This document shows, in pieces, positions 52,322 to 61,043 of a stretch of DNA of 64,000 nucleotides. The DNA lies in contig NZ_JBHMFD010000012.1 in the NCBI RefSeq assembly GCF_042427575.1, positions 186,001-250,000 of the forward strand, read 5' to 3'. This DNA is from Bergeyella porcorum. Lineage in GTDB: Bacteria; Bacteroidota; Bacteroidia; Flavobacteriales; Weeksellaceae. Position numbers and translations under genes: made by a program. Numbering within the stretch: position 1 is the stretch's first letter; each line of letters opens with the position of its first letter. The notes beneath the pieces were generated by a model. The model was not told where the DNA came from, did not search any database, and worked only from the letters and a program-made list of their open reading frames with translations.

Positions 52322-53719
52322 ATGAAAATACAGCATATTATTGCAGGGATATCGCTCTGTTTGCCCACATTAAGCTGGGCACAGGCCGCTCCTACGCTCC
52401 AAGAGTTGATAGAGAGTGCAATGCACATAGACTACAATCTACAACAGAAGAGGTTGGAAAATGAAAAAACAAAACTGAATGATGAACAACTGAAAGATAT
52501 ATTTTTACCCAAATTAGAAGTTTCAGGGAAGGCAGGCTATCTTTATGCTCAGACTCATTTTTCTACACCACAATTTGCAATTCCCTCTTTGCTCAATCTT
52601 ACACCAGCGATTGCCATCCCTGAGCAAAACAATAGACTAGACCTCTCTGGCATTTCCACAATGGCAAAAGCAGAGGCCTCTATGTTGCTCTATTCTGGCG
52701 GAAAAGTGAAATATCTCCAAGAAGCCAACCGAGAGAAAAGCCTTTCAGAAGAAGCAATGATGGAGAAAAATAGAGATGAAATCATTACTTCCATTTCTAA
52801 GGCCTATGACCAATTTGCCCTGATGCATCAGTCTAAAACGGTTTTAGACCAAGCTAAAAAACGCCTTGAAATTAACAAAAAAACAGCAGAAAAGGCTCTG
52901 GGATACGGACTGATAACCCCCTATGATTACAAGAAAATAGAACTTGCACAGGCTACCTTAGATTCAAAGATTGTAGAATACGAAGGAAAGAAGCGTCTGC
53001 TCATCACGCAATTGCATATTCTCTCTGGGCTATCCCCCGAAAGAATAGAGAGAATAGAACCACAGCTAATACCGATACAATATGAAGTAACGGAAAACAA
53101 TATCTCACAAAGAGCGGAAATAAAAGCTTTAAGCCACGGTATCAAAGCCACAGAATATAAAATAAAAGCTGAAGAACGCTGGTGGATTCCTAAGGTTGTC
53201 GCTCAATCTTCACTCAGCTATATAGGTTTGTATGAAAATCATCTTAAAACTTCTAAGGCTTTAATTCCTAATACCAATACCACGCTCAATATCAACCCTT
53301 CCAATCTTAATGTCTTGCCACTGTTCCAAATAGGGGTAGGCTTTAAATGGGAAATATTGGATGGTAATGAAGGTAAGCACGCCATAGAAAATGCGAAGAT
53401 AGACCGAGAAATTTTAGAAGCTAAAAAGGCAGAAGCTACCCGATTGTTAAAATTGAATTTAGCCAACAATCAATCTCAATATGATATTGCCACTGCACAG
53501 ATTCTACTGAAGCGAAAAGCCAAAGAAATTGCTCAGAAAGCCTTGGATAATGTAGAAAAAGAATTCCGCTACGGCACCAAAAAATCATTAGACTTGATAG
53601 AAGCCGAAAACGACCTCCAAACTGCTGAATTGGAATATGAAACGGCTATCTTTAACCAAAGAAGAGCTGCCATAGAACTGATGAAATCTACACAAAATCT
53701 AAATATTGAAAATTTGTAA
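52322..53719 (+). CDS. TolC-family outer-membrane efflux protein
   Basis: 465 residues from the ATG at 52322 (MKIQHIIAGISLCLPTLSWAQA), signal peptide about 1-21. Two OEP repeats (about 25-230 and 240-460) of long helices with a Leu/Gln/Lys pattern, ending FNQRRAAIELMKSTQNLNIENL. It forms the outer-membrane duct of the pump encoded with the next two genes. An in-frame ATG seven codons upstream is less likely. Followed by the adaptor gene with a 28-bp gap. Confidence 0.92.
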   Translation: MKIQHIIAGISLCLPTLSWAQAAPTLQELIESAMHIDYNLQQKRLENEKTKLNDEQLKDIFLPKLEVSGKAGYLYAQTHFSTPQFAIPSLLNLTPAIAIPEQNNRLDLSGISTMAKAEASMLLYSGGKVKYLQEANREKSLSEEAMMEKNRDEIITSISKAYDQFALMHQSKTVLDQAKKRLEINKKTAEKALGYGLITPYDYKKIELAQATLDSKIVEYEGKKRLLITQLHILSGLSPERIERIEPQLIPIQYEVTENNISQRAEIKALSHGIKATEYKIKAEERWWIPKVVAQSSLSYIGLYENHLKTSKALIPNTNTTLNINPSNLNVLPLFQIGVGFKWEILDGNEGKHAIENAKIDREILEAKKAEATRLLKLNLANNQSQYDIATAQILLKRKAKEIAQKALDNVEKEFRYGTKKSLDLIEAENDLQTAELEYETAIFNQRRAAIELMKSTQNLNIENL

Positions 53720-53747
53720 AACCTTTATGATTAATAATTTTATTGAA

Positions 53748-54707
53748 ATGAAAACTCTATACAAAACCATAGCTACCACTGCATTATTCACTACGCTTAT
53801 AGGTTGTAACAACGCCCAACCCGAAAAACCTATGGAAGGAAAAGTGAAAAAAGAAACCCTTGCATTTTCTCCAAAAGTTACAGGAAGAATTTTAGAAATA
53901 AAAGTAAAAGAAGGGGATATTGTAAAGAAAGGCGATACTCTTGCCATCTTAGATGTACCAGAGGTGTACGCTAAAATAGCACAAGCTAAAGGAGCAACAG
54001 AAGCCGCAAGAGCTCAAACGCAAATGGCAAAAAACGGAGCTACTGCCGACCAGCTTACTCAGCTTAGAGCTAAGCAAAAAGGATTACAAGAGCAGTATAA
54101 CTATGCTCAAAAATCGTTGACCCGAGCAGGAAATATGTTCCGAGATAGTCTGATGTCGCCTCAAGCGTATGATGAAGTTTTTGCTAAATACCAAGGTGCA
54201 AAAGCCCAGCTGGATGCCGTGAATGCTGAGCTAAACGATGTGCTAAAAGGAACACGACCAGAAAAAATAGGAATGGCAGAAGGGCAACAAAACCAAGCAA
54301 TGGGAGCCTTGCAAGAAGCTAATATTGCCTACTCAGAACGCTATATCATTGCGACTAACGATATGGAAATAGAAACCATTGCCCTGAATGTAGGCGAGTT
54401 GGCCACCGCAGGATATCCGTTATTTTCAGGGTATATCCCAGGGACTACCTATTTCAGATTTACCATTCCGGAAAGTAAAATTGCTCAATATCCTAAGGGA
54501 AGCATCGTGAATATGCAGGTGGTATATAATCAGCAGATGCTGAAAGGTAAAGTAACCACCATAAAACAACTCACTAAATATGCAGATATTACCACCGCTT
54601 TCCCAGATTATCAGATGGAAGAGGCTGTCTATGAAATTAAAGTAATACCTGCCGATAGCAAGGCTACACAGAATATCTTAGTGAATGCCAATGTGATTTT
54701 AAAATAA
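53748..54707 (+). CDS. HlyD-family periplasmic adaptor lipoprotein
   Basis: 319 residues from the ATG at 53748 (MKTLYKTIATTALFTTLIGCNN), lipobox Cys near residue 20. Lipoyl-like halves (LAFSPKVTGRILEIKVKEGDIVKKGD, about 42-67) flank an alpha-hairpin (about 80-190), then a beta-barrel domain. It bridges the ABC-2 permease and the TolC channel. It is the middle gene of the efflux unit and probably shares a message with tolC. Confidence 0.9.
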   Translation: MKTLYKTIATTALFTTLIGCNNAQPEKPMEGKVKKETLAFSPKVTGRILEIKVKEGDIVKKGDTLAILDVPEVYAKIAQAKGATEAARAQTQMAKNGATADQLTQLRAKQKGLQEQYNYAQKSLTRAGNMFRDSLMSPQAYDEVFAKYQGAKAQLDAVNAELNDVLKGTRPEKIGMAEGQQNQAMGALQEANIAYSERYIIATNDMEIETIALNVGELATAGYPLFSGYIPGTTYFRFTIPESKIAQYPKGSIVNMQVVYNQQMLKGKVTTIKQLTKYADITTAFPDYQMEEAVYEIKVIPADSKATQNILVNANVILK

Positions 54708-54831
54708 TTGCTCAGGTTCGCTATCATAAAACAACCTTAGTAAAGAGGGAAAACTACCTTATCATTAGTAATAAAGATGATAACCTTTAAGGTAAAACGC
54801 CCTATTATTATCTTAATTTTAATCTGAATCA

Positions 54832-56019
54832 ATGAAACATTTCTTATATCTCATCAAGCGAGAATTTCGTCTATTTTTGAAAAACTCTACCTTGCGAAGT
54901 GTCTTTCTTTTAGCTCCTTTGGTATATGCCCTCATCATCGGGTTTACTTATCAGAAAGGAAAAACCGAAAATCTCCCCATTATAGTCATCAATCAAGACC
55001 ATACGCCTCTTGCCAATCAAGTGGTAGAAATGCTACGAGACAACAAGACTATAACGGTTTTGGAATATCCGCAGGAGCCAGCCAGCATAAAAGATGAAGT
55101 CATCAGAACGGGAGCCGCAGCGGTGGTAATACTACCTTCCAGATTTGAAGCCGATATCCTGCAAAAGAAATATCCCGAAGTGAATGTCTATATCAATACT
55201 TCTAACATTATGACTGCCAACTTTGCCAGCAAGGCAATACAAGTAACGCTGGGAACGCTCTCTGCAGGAATGGAAATCAAAACCCTTCAGCGGAGAGGGA
55301 TGACTGCCGAGATAGCGAAAACCCAGTATGAACCCTTCAAGGCAAATTATATTACCTTATTCAATACCACCAGCAATTATCTCTACTTTATGTGGCCTGC
55401 GATGATGGCGGTAGTCTTGCAGCAAGTGATTTTATTGGCTATGGCAGTGAGCTTTGCGGCAGAGTTTGAACGGGAAAACTTCATTAGAGATTTTGCAGGA
55501 AAAGAGAAATATGCCGTACTGGTGATGCTGGTGAAAAACTTGCCTATATGGGTATTTTCTACCACCAATATCATCCTATTTTATCTGATAGGCAGGCACT
55601 TTATGATTCCTATGCCAGAGGAATGGCTTTATTTCATCGTGATTACAGGTTTGTTTGTAGTAGCGTGTAGCAATCTTGGAGTGATGGTAAGCATTATTCT
55701 CCCCGATGCTTTGAAGGTTACCCAAATACTGATGGTGATAGCCTCTCCTGCTTTCTTAATAAGTGGCTACACTTGGCCGCGAGATGCAATGCCAGAGCTT
55801 ATCCGATGGACTACCGATATTATCCCACTTACGCCCTATCTGGAAGCAATGAAAATCCTAGTGATAGAGAAAGGTAATACCGCACTTACACAGCCTTATC
55901 TCATACATTTATTGGTTTTAGCTGTTGTATATTTTGTGATAGGCTGGGTAGTTTTGAAATTTAAAATCCATCGCCTTTTCAGAGAATACCATTTGAGCGA
56001 AGCTGAAACTAATGAATAA
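54832..56019 (+). CDS. ABC-2 type permease
   Basis: 395 residues: one N-terminal helix (about 22-42), a large extracytoplasmic loop (about 50-180), then five C-terminal helices (about 180-380) with FAAEFERENFIRDF and SGYTWPRDAMPELIRW, the ABC-2 signature of YhhJ/YbhR-like drug exporters. Only one permease is present, and no ATPase gene lies within the window, so an ATP-binding partner must be encoded elsewhere or energy coupling differs. A 124-bp gap separates it from the adaptor gene. Confidence 0.9.
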   Translation: MKHFLYLIKREFRLFLKNSTLRSVFLLAPLVYALIIGFTYQKGKTENLPIIVINQDHTPLANQVVEMLRDNKTITVLEYPQEPASIKDEVIRTGAAAVVILPSRFEADILQKKYPEVNVYINTSNIMTANFASKAIQVTLGTLSAGMEIKTLQRRGMTAEIAKTQYEPFKANYITLFNTTSNYLYFMWPAMMAVVLQQVILLAMAVSFAAEFERENFIRDFAGKEKYAVLVMLVKNLPIWVFSTTNIILFYLIGRHFMIPMPEEWLYFIVITGLFVVACSNLGVMVSIILPDALKVTQILMVIASPAFLISGYTWPRDAMPELIRWTTDIIPLTPYLEAMKILVIEKGNTALTQPYLIHLLVLAVVYFVIGWVVLKFKIHRLFREYHLSEAETNE

Positions 56020-56191
56020 GCCTCTCATTTTTCCGAAATAAATAAAGGAAATCTAATAGACTTTTAGCGGAATCTTTTTAAATTAGCCTAAATTGCTGAG
56101 TAGAAAAGATGACCTTTTGTTTCAAATAGTTAGAAAGAAGTTTGTAATTTTCAATACCATCTTTTAATGTTCTAGCCTTTTAACATAAGCA

Positions 56192-56281
56192 TTCAATTTT
56201 CAATAGGGTCGGGTTTTAACCCGACTTTTGATATAGTTTTTCCTAAAAGGCTTTAGCCCAATTAAAAAAAATACTGCATAA
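56192..56281 (+). repeat. Dispersed double-hairpin repeat copy, short tail
   Basis: GTCGGGTTTTAACCCGAC and GGCTTTAGCC are intact; after the A-run it goes straight to TACTGCATAAT, so about 50 bp of tail is deleted relative to 14868. The preceding 56055-56191 shares text with 52065-52121 and with 41260. Confidence 0.8.
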
Positions 56282-56425
56282 TCTGGGTTTATAACAGAGG
56301 ATGCAAGGGGTGTTACGAGAAGCTTTACGATTCTTAGCGTTCTTAGCAGTTGATAACAGATGAACCATCACTTTTTGTTACTTTATAGAACCTATTGAGA
56401 GCTTTAGATTAAAGGTTTCAGAAAA

Positions 56426-56529
56426 ACTCACTGAAGATTTTTCCAAAACTCACGGGAGATTTTCCAAAAACTCACGGGAGATTTTTCCAAAACTTACTGA
56501 AGATTTTTTTTGAACTCACAGAAGAGTTA
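56426..56529. repeat. 22-bp phased tandem repeat array (4.7 units)
   Basis: ACT(C/T)AC starts at 56426, 56448, 56470, 56492 and 56514, exactly 22 bp apart; the remainder of each unit is GAAGATTTTTCCAAA-like. It lies about 90 bp upstream of the Crp/Fnr gene. 56282-56425 holds no gene that I can see. Confidence 0.88.
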
Positions 56530-56596
56530 TCAGACCAATACATTTTATTGTATAAATCGTTGCTTACCGCCTGCTGCGTAATTTATTGTAATTTCT

Positions 56597-56618
56597 TATT
56601 TTCGCAAAAAAAGCGAAA
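56597..56618 (+). promoter_or_regulatory. Hairpin/-7-like site at the Crp/Fnr start
   Basis: TATTTTCG (56597-56604), a near-consensus -7 box, overlaps the dyad TTTCGC-A7-GCGAAA (56600-56618), whose right arm runs into the ATG at 56618. It could be an autoregulatory site; this is a guess. Confidence 0.35.
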
Positions 56619-57178
56619 TGAAATTGTTGGAAGTCTTTTCAAGACACTTTAAAATAGATGCTGAAATAGAACGATTCTTGGTAGAAAATACACAAACCCA
56701 ATCTTTCCCAAAGGGCACACTGCTCAGTCAGCAAGCAACATATAACAAAACGGTTTTCTTTATGGAAAGCGGTTTAGCAAGGATGTTTTATAATGAAAAT
56801 GGGAAAGATATTACCGCTAATTTCTACCCCGAAGAGAAAATTTTCGCCAATATAGATACTATTTTCACACAGCAAGCAACCCGCTACAACATAGAAACTG
56901 TGGAGCATAGTACCATTACCTACTTCAACTATGAGAAGCTAGAAGAGCTGTGTGCCATCTCTTTACCTGCAGCCAATTTGAGTCGATATATTTTAGGAAA
57001 CTTAATAACGCAGATGTCTAAAAGAGTAGCATCTTTACAATTTAAGACAGCAAAAGAAAAGTATGCACAGCTATTGGAAGAAAACCCTAATATCATCCTA
57101 AGAGCCCCGCTGGGAATGGTGGCATCTTACCTTGGAATATCACAAGAAACCCTCAGTAGAATCCGAGCAGAACGATAG
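56618..57178 (+). CDS. Crp/Fnr-type transcriptional regulator
   Basis: 186 residues: a cNMP-binding-type beta-roll (about 20-115; FPKGTLLSQQATYNKTVFFMESGLARMFY, ITANFYPEEKIFANID), a helix (about 115-150), and a C-terminal helix-turn-helix LGMVASYLGISQETLSRIR (about 166-184). The cAMP-phosphate motif RxS is absent, and no Fe-S cysteines lie near the N-terminus, so the signal is unknown. Next gene is 39 bp downstream. Targets are unknown. Confidence 0.9.
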   Translation: MKLLEVFSRHFKIDAEIERFLVENTQTQSFPKGTLLSQQATYNKTVFFMESGLARMFYNENGKDITANFYPEEKIFANIDTIFTQQATRYNIETVEHSTITYFNYEKLEELCAISLPAANLSRYILGNLITQMSKRVASLQFKTAKEKYAQLLEENPNIILRAPLGMVASYLGISQETLSRIRAER

Positions 57179-57217
57179 AGGGAAAGCAAAGGAATTAACT
57201 TTTAAAAAATATAGATT

Positions 57218-57787
57218 ATGAACAAAATAGCAGTTTTAGTGGCGATGTTGAGTTTTGGATTTTCATTGTCGCAAGACCTTACGGGCAGTCAGAAATTTTG
57301 GAATAACCTGAAAAAACATTGCGGAAAATCTTATGAAGGCACCATCACGGCAGGAAGCCGAGAGGGAGATGGCTTTACGGGAAAGAAATTGGTAATGCAG
57401 GTTTTGTCTTGTGAGGAGCATCGCATTCGCATTCCATTTTATGTGGGAGAAGACCAGTCTAGAACTTGGGTGCTTACGAAGAATGAGGAACATATCCTCC
57501 GCCTAAAGCACGATCATAGGCACGAAGATGGCACGGAAGACAAGGTAACGCAATACGGCGGGGAAAATACCAATCACGGTTTTGAAAACTTGCAGATGTT
57601 CCCAGCGGATAGGGAAACGGCTACTAGAATTCCTTACGCTTCTAGCAATGTTTGGTGGATGTCGTTAGACGATAAAATTTTTACCTATAACCTTCGCCGT
57701 GTGGGGAGCGACCGCGTGTTTACCGTGTCTTTTGACCTTTCAAAACCTATTGATTTCAATAAAAAGCCTTGGGGCTGGAAAGAATAA
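57218..57787 (+). CDS. Exported protein of unknown function
   Basis: 189 residues with a signal peptide (about 1-19, MNKIAVLVAMLSFGFSLSQ). The mature part has two Cys (KKHCGKSYEG, VLSCEEHRI), a His/Asp-rich stretch LRLKHDHRHEDGTEDKVTQYG, and a C-terminal beta region ending NKKPWGWKE. I recall similar proteins in Bacteroidetes without known function. Its stop (57785-57787) directly abuts the ATG of the next gene at 57788, so the two are cotranslated or coupled. Confidence 0.78.
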   Translation: MNKIAVLVAMLSFGFSLSQDLTGSQKFWNNLKKHCGKSYEGTITAGSREGDGFTGKKLVMQVLSCEEHRIRIPFYVGEDQSRTWVLTKNEEHILRLKHDHRHEDGTEDKVTQYGGENTNHGFENLQMFPADRETATRIPYASSNVWWMSLDDKIFTYNLRRVGSDRVFTVSFDLSKPIDFNKKPWGWKE

Positions 57788-58273
57788 ATGAGAGAGAATC
57801 TTGTAAAGAATGGAAATAAAGTCAGTTCCAAGCGTAGTGTTTGGCTGTATATACTCATATTATTTTGTGTATTGACCTTTTACATTAGTGTAAATGGTTT
57901 ATATTTGTATGATTTTAAGAAGGCAGGATTTAAGGAGTGGTTGATTATCCTTGTAGTTTTATTTTCGGGATTTTTCTTTTTACCTTATACAGTGTATAAA
58001 AAGCTAATAAGAATTTCAGTAGATGAACATAAGGTTTATCTATCCAATCTATTTCACAAGAGAACTATTTTGATTAAAGACTTATTATTAGAAGAAAAGT
58101 ATCAGTTTACCCGATATGGAGCTTCTGGGGAATATTTCATAATGAAGGACGCTGAAAATGGTAAGGAATATAAGATAGAAAAATTTAGCATCAGGAATTA
58201 TGATGAGATATTAGGCTTTATAAAACAACAGATAAACTCAGTGAATAGAGAAAACACAAGTGATTTAAAATAA
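57788..58273 (+). CDS. Small membrane protein of unknown function
   Basis: 161 residues, two membrane helices (about 16-38 and 48-68), then a cytoplasmic or periplasmic soluble part (about 70-161) with a PH-like pattern (LIRISVDEHKVYLSNLFHKRTILIKDLL). Not recognised. It begins immediately after the stop of the exported protein gene. Codon use is more A+T-rich than the exported protein's. Confidence 0.7.
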   Translation: MRENLVKNGNKVSSKRSVWLYILILFCVLTFYISVNGLYLYDFKKAGFKEWLIILVVLFSGFFFLPYTVYKKLIRISVDEHKVYLSNLFHKRTILIKDLLLEEKYQFTRYGASGEYFIMKDAENGKEYKIEKFSIRNYDEILGFIKQQINSVNRENTSDLK

Positions 58274-58298
58274 TTGATTCAATACTAATTTTATATTT

Positions 58299-58742
58299 AT
58301 GGCGACAGTCAACATTTATTTGAACTTTGAAGGAAATTGCGAAGAGGCATTTTCTTTCTATGCAGAGGCATTCGGGGTAACCAATGTGGTGTGGAATAGG
58401 TTTGCAGATATGCCACCATCACCAGAGTTTCCTATTTCTGAAGAGATGAAACAGAAAATAATGCACGTTTCTCTTCCTATTTCATCAGAAACCCTATTGA
58501 TGGGTAGTGATGTAATGCCAGGGATGAATCCATTGCAGAAAGGAGACAATTTCTCTATTTCCGTAGGTGTGGATTCTCGTGAAGAAGCAGACACTTTGTT
58601 TACAAAACTATCAGCAGGGGGCGAGGTTACAATGCCATTGCAAGATACTTTTTGGGGAGCCTACTTCGGAATGTGGGTGGACAAGTTCGGTATCCAATGG
58701 ATGATTAACTATGATGATGCTGAAAAAGTGCAACCACATTAA
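58299..58742 (+). CDS. VOC-family PhnB-like protein
   Basis: 147 residues of the PhnB/glyoxalase-like VOC group: NIYLNFEGNCEEAFSFYAEAFG at the N-terminus, HVSLPISSETLLMGSD, and WGAYFGMWVDKFGIQWMINYD near the C-terminus. Such proteins are often called 3-demethylubiquinone-9 3-methyltransferase-like, but no methyltransferase activity is supported. The metal residues are only partly conserved, so function is unknown. Followed by a terminator. Confidence 0.9.
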   Translation: MATVNIYLNFEGNCEEAFSFYAEAFGVTNVVWNRFADMPPSPEFPISEEMKQKIMHVSLPISSETLLMGSDVMPGMNPLQKGDNFSISVGVDSREEADTLFTKLSAGGEVTMPLQDTFWGAYFGMWVDKFGIQWMINYDDAEKVQPH

Positions 58743-58766
58743 TAGTCTTTCTTAATATCTAATAGA

Positions 58767-58791
58767 AAAACCGCTTGCAATGAGCGGTTTT
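58767..58791 (+). terminator. Terminator of the VOC gene
   Basis: AAAACCGCT pairs perfectly with AGCGGTTTT across a 7-base loop. It lies between two converging genes and can serve both. Confidence 0.88.
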
Positions 58792-58797
58792 ATCTTT

Positions 58798-59796
58798 CTA
58801 TATATCTTTATGAAAATGGCTTGGGAAAGCATCTTCTGGTTTTTTTCTAAGGATATTGAGCATTATCCAAGATTGCAAAAATCCATAGCCATAGGAAAAC
58901 AATTGGATGAAAGAGGCAATAACAGCCATCCCTGCAATGCTGATGTTTTTGGTCTTCCATAGAGAATGAAAGAAAACCAAAAAGGTGTATAGCCCATAAA
59001 GTGCCATCACAAAACCTTTCTGAAAGATAAAATATTCTATAAACCCGAGAACATAGCCAATGAGAAATAGAGATGGAAACGCAAAGGTAAGCTTCACATA
59101 GTTGGGGTGCCGTTGATTGAGAATTGGGCGAGCAACACCAAACTGATACACTTGCTTAGAAAATTTTCCAAAATCTGTTCTCCGCTTGTGATACACGCCA
59201 ATATCATCAAAGAAAGCCGTAGTAAAGCCGTGTTCCCAAAGCGTCATAGAGAGGTCTGGGTCTTCACCTATTCTCATCTCTGAGAAACCACCTACTTTTT
59301 CAAATGCTATTTTTCTTACGCCCATATTAAAACTTCTGGGTTGGAATTTTGACACAGATTTTTTGCTTCCCCGTATGCCACCAGTGGTAAAAACTGAAGT
59401 CATAGCATAGGAAATGGCTTTTTGCATTAGGTTAAATCCTTTGTGGGCTTTGTCGGCACCACCAAAGGCATCACAAGGGATTAGTGCAATATTCTTCTTG
59501 ATGTTGGCTACATAATCTTGTTCCACAATCACATCACTGTCCACAAAGACCAGCCATTCGCCTTTTGCTCTTCTGGCACCATAATTTCTGGAAAGCCCAG
59601 GACCAGAGTTGTCTTTTCGGAATAGTTGGATGTTGAGCCTATCTTGAAAAAGCTCTACTGTAGGGCGTAGTGCCACTTGCGAACCATCATCTACCACAAT
59701 GATTTCAAAGTCTTTATCCGTTTGCAAGGATAAGGATTGTAGCAGTTCAAAAAGTTCATCTTTACGATTATAAATGGCGATAATGATTGAAAGCAT
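58798..59796 (-). CDS. Glycosyltransferase family 2 protein
   Basis: 332 residues, GT-A fold (about 1-220) with the DXD-like WLVFVDSDVIVE (about 94-105), the acceptor motif EDPDLSMTLWEHG with the catalytic-type ED, and RRTDF. Two or three C-terminal membrane helices (about 225-310) anchor it. It probably adds sugar to a lipid or glycan at the inner membrane; the substrate is not decidable. Convergent with the VOC gene. Confidence 0.9.
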   Translation of the reverse strand: MLSIIIAIYNRKDELFELLQSLSLQTDKDFEIIVVDDGSQVALRPTVELFQDRLNIQLFRKDNSGPGLSRNYGARRAKGEWLVFVDSDVIVEQDYVANIKKNIALIPCDAFGGADKAHKGFNLMQKAISYAMTSVFTTGGIRGSKKSVSKFQPRSFNMGVRKIAFEKVGGFSEMRIGEDPDLSMTLWEHGFTTAFFDDIGVYHKRRTDFGKFSKQVYQFGVARPILNQRHPNYVKLTFAFPSLFLIGYVLGFIEYFIFQKGFVMALYGLYTFLVFFHSLWKTKNISIAGMAVIASFIQLFSYGYGFLQSWIMLNILRKKPEDAFPSHFHKDI

Positions 59797-59799
59797 TTG

Positions 59800-59865
59800 T
59801 TAATGGTTAATTATTAATTATTAATGGTTAATTGTTACATTGTTAAATTGTTACATTATAGCTAA
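59800..59865. repeat. A+T word repeats
   Basis: TTAATGGTTAATTATTAATTATTAATGG followed by TTACATTGTTAAATTGTTACATT; this is the inverse of the word set at 38057-38115. It fills the gap between the glycosyltransferase and methyltransferase genes. Confidence 0.6.
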
Positions 59866-61022
59866 CCATTATTCTCATTTTTCTTCTTTGTTCCTTCGTA
59901 CATTTCGTACTGTAAAAATCGGGTTTCCAATTTTCCGTTAAAGAGTTTTATTTTTCGGCTTGGGCGAAGTCCTATTTTTTTGGCGGCTTCCAAATCTGAA
60001 GAGATGAGCCAAGCCAAGGTATTAGGATATTGATTTTTGAAAGTATCGCCTATCTTCTTATAAAAATCCTCTTGTCGTATTGCAATTCTCTCATCGTAAG
60101 GCGGGTTAAACACCATCAGTAGAGGGAAATGTTCCTTTTTACTTTCAAAGAAATTTTGTTTTTTCACTTGGATAATGTCCTCCATCTCGGCAGACTCTAT
60201 ATTGATTCCGGCAGCATTCAGCATTCGCAGGTCGATATCGTAGCCAATGATTTTCCCCGTAAATTCTTTCACTCTATTGATGCGAACTTCCTTTATTTTC
60301 TTGAACAAAGCCTCATCATAGTTGTTCCAATTTTGGAAAGCGAATTTTTTTCGGAAAATCTGTGCGGGGAGTTCCATTGCTATCATTGCAGCTTCTATCA
60401 GTAGAGTTCCCGAGCCACACATTGGGTCTAAGAAATTGCCTTTGCCATCCCAACCCGCCAGCTGAAGCATTCCTGCAGCCAAGACTTCATTAATGGGAGC
60501 TTCGCCCTGCTCCTTGCGGTATCCTCTTTTAAATAAAGGCTCTCCCGAGGAATCTAGAGCAATGGTGACAAAATCCCTATCAATATGGAGGTTGAATTTG
60601 ATATCTGGATTTTTGGCATCTACATTGGGACGCTGGCGGTATTTGTTTCTGAAGAAATCCACAATGGCATCTTTCATTTTCAGGGTCATAAACTGTGAAT
60701 GGGTAAATCGCTCAGAGTGTATCGTGGCATCTATGGCAAAGGATTGGGTTACCTTCATCACGCTGTCCCAAGGAAATCTTACGAGTTTGTCATAAAATTT
60801 ATGTTCATTAAAGGCTTTAAACTCATAGATAGGTACCAATATTTTCACGGCGGTACGGGCAGAGTAGTTGATTTTATAAAGGAAGCCAAGGTCGCCTTCG
60901 CAGTTTACAGCACGGTTTTTTACTTCTACATTTTTGCCACCTAGTTTTTTTATTTCTTCTGCTAAAACGGTTTCTAGTCCGTAGAATGTTTTGATTTGGA
61001 TATTAAGTTCGTTGTTGTTCAT
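59862..61022 (-). CDS. THUMP-domain RNA methyltransferase (RlmL/YpsC-like)
   Basis: 386 residues: THUMP domain (about 40-150), then a class I methyltransferase domain with FLDPMCGSGTLLIEAAM (about 192-208) and the NPPY motif reading VFNPPYDER (about 303). It resembles bacterial 23S rRNA m2G methyltransferases of the RlmL N-terminal type (YpsC/TrmN). Exact target not decided. Normal length for the single-domain form. Confidence 0.92.
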   Translation of the reverse strand: MNNNELNIQIKTFYGLETVLAEEIKKLGGKNVEVKNRAVNCEGDLGFLYKINYSARTAVKILVPIYEFKAFNEHKFYDKLVRFPWDSVMKVTQSFAIDATIHSERFTHSQFMTLKMKDAIVDFFRNKYRQRPNVDAKNPDIKFNLHIDRDFVTIALDSSGEPLFKRGYRKEQGEAPINEVLAAGMLQLAGWDGKGNFLDPMCGSGTLLIEAAMIAMELPAQIFRKKFAFQNWNNYDEALFKKIKEVRINRVKEFTGKIIGYDIDLRMLNAAGINIESAEMEDIIQVKKQNFFESKKEHFPLLMVFNPPYDERIAIRQEDFYKKIGDTFKNQYPNTLAWLISSDLEAAKKIGLRPSRKIKLFNGKLETRFLQYEMYEGTKKKNENNG

Positions 61023-61043
61023 TATTTTTTAAGTTTTGGGAAT

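Noticed and set aside
23116..56529. CRISPR arrays as an explanation for the tandem repeats
   Set aside because: Units are contiguous with no unique spacers of about 30 bp, repeats are only 21-41 bp and imperfect, and no cas genes are present.
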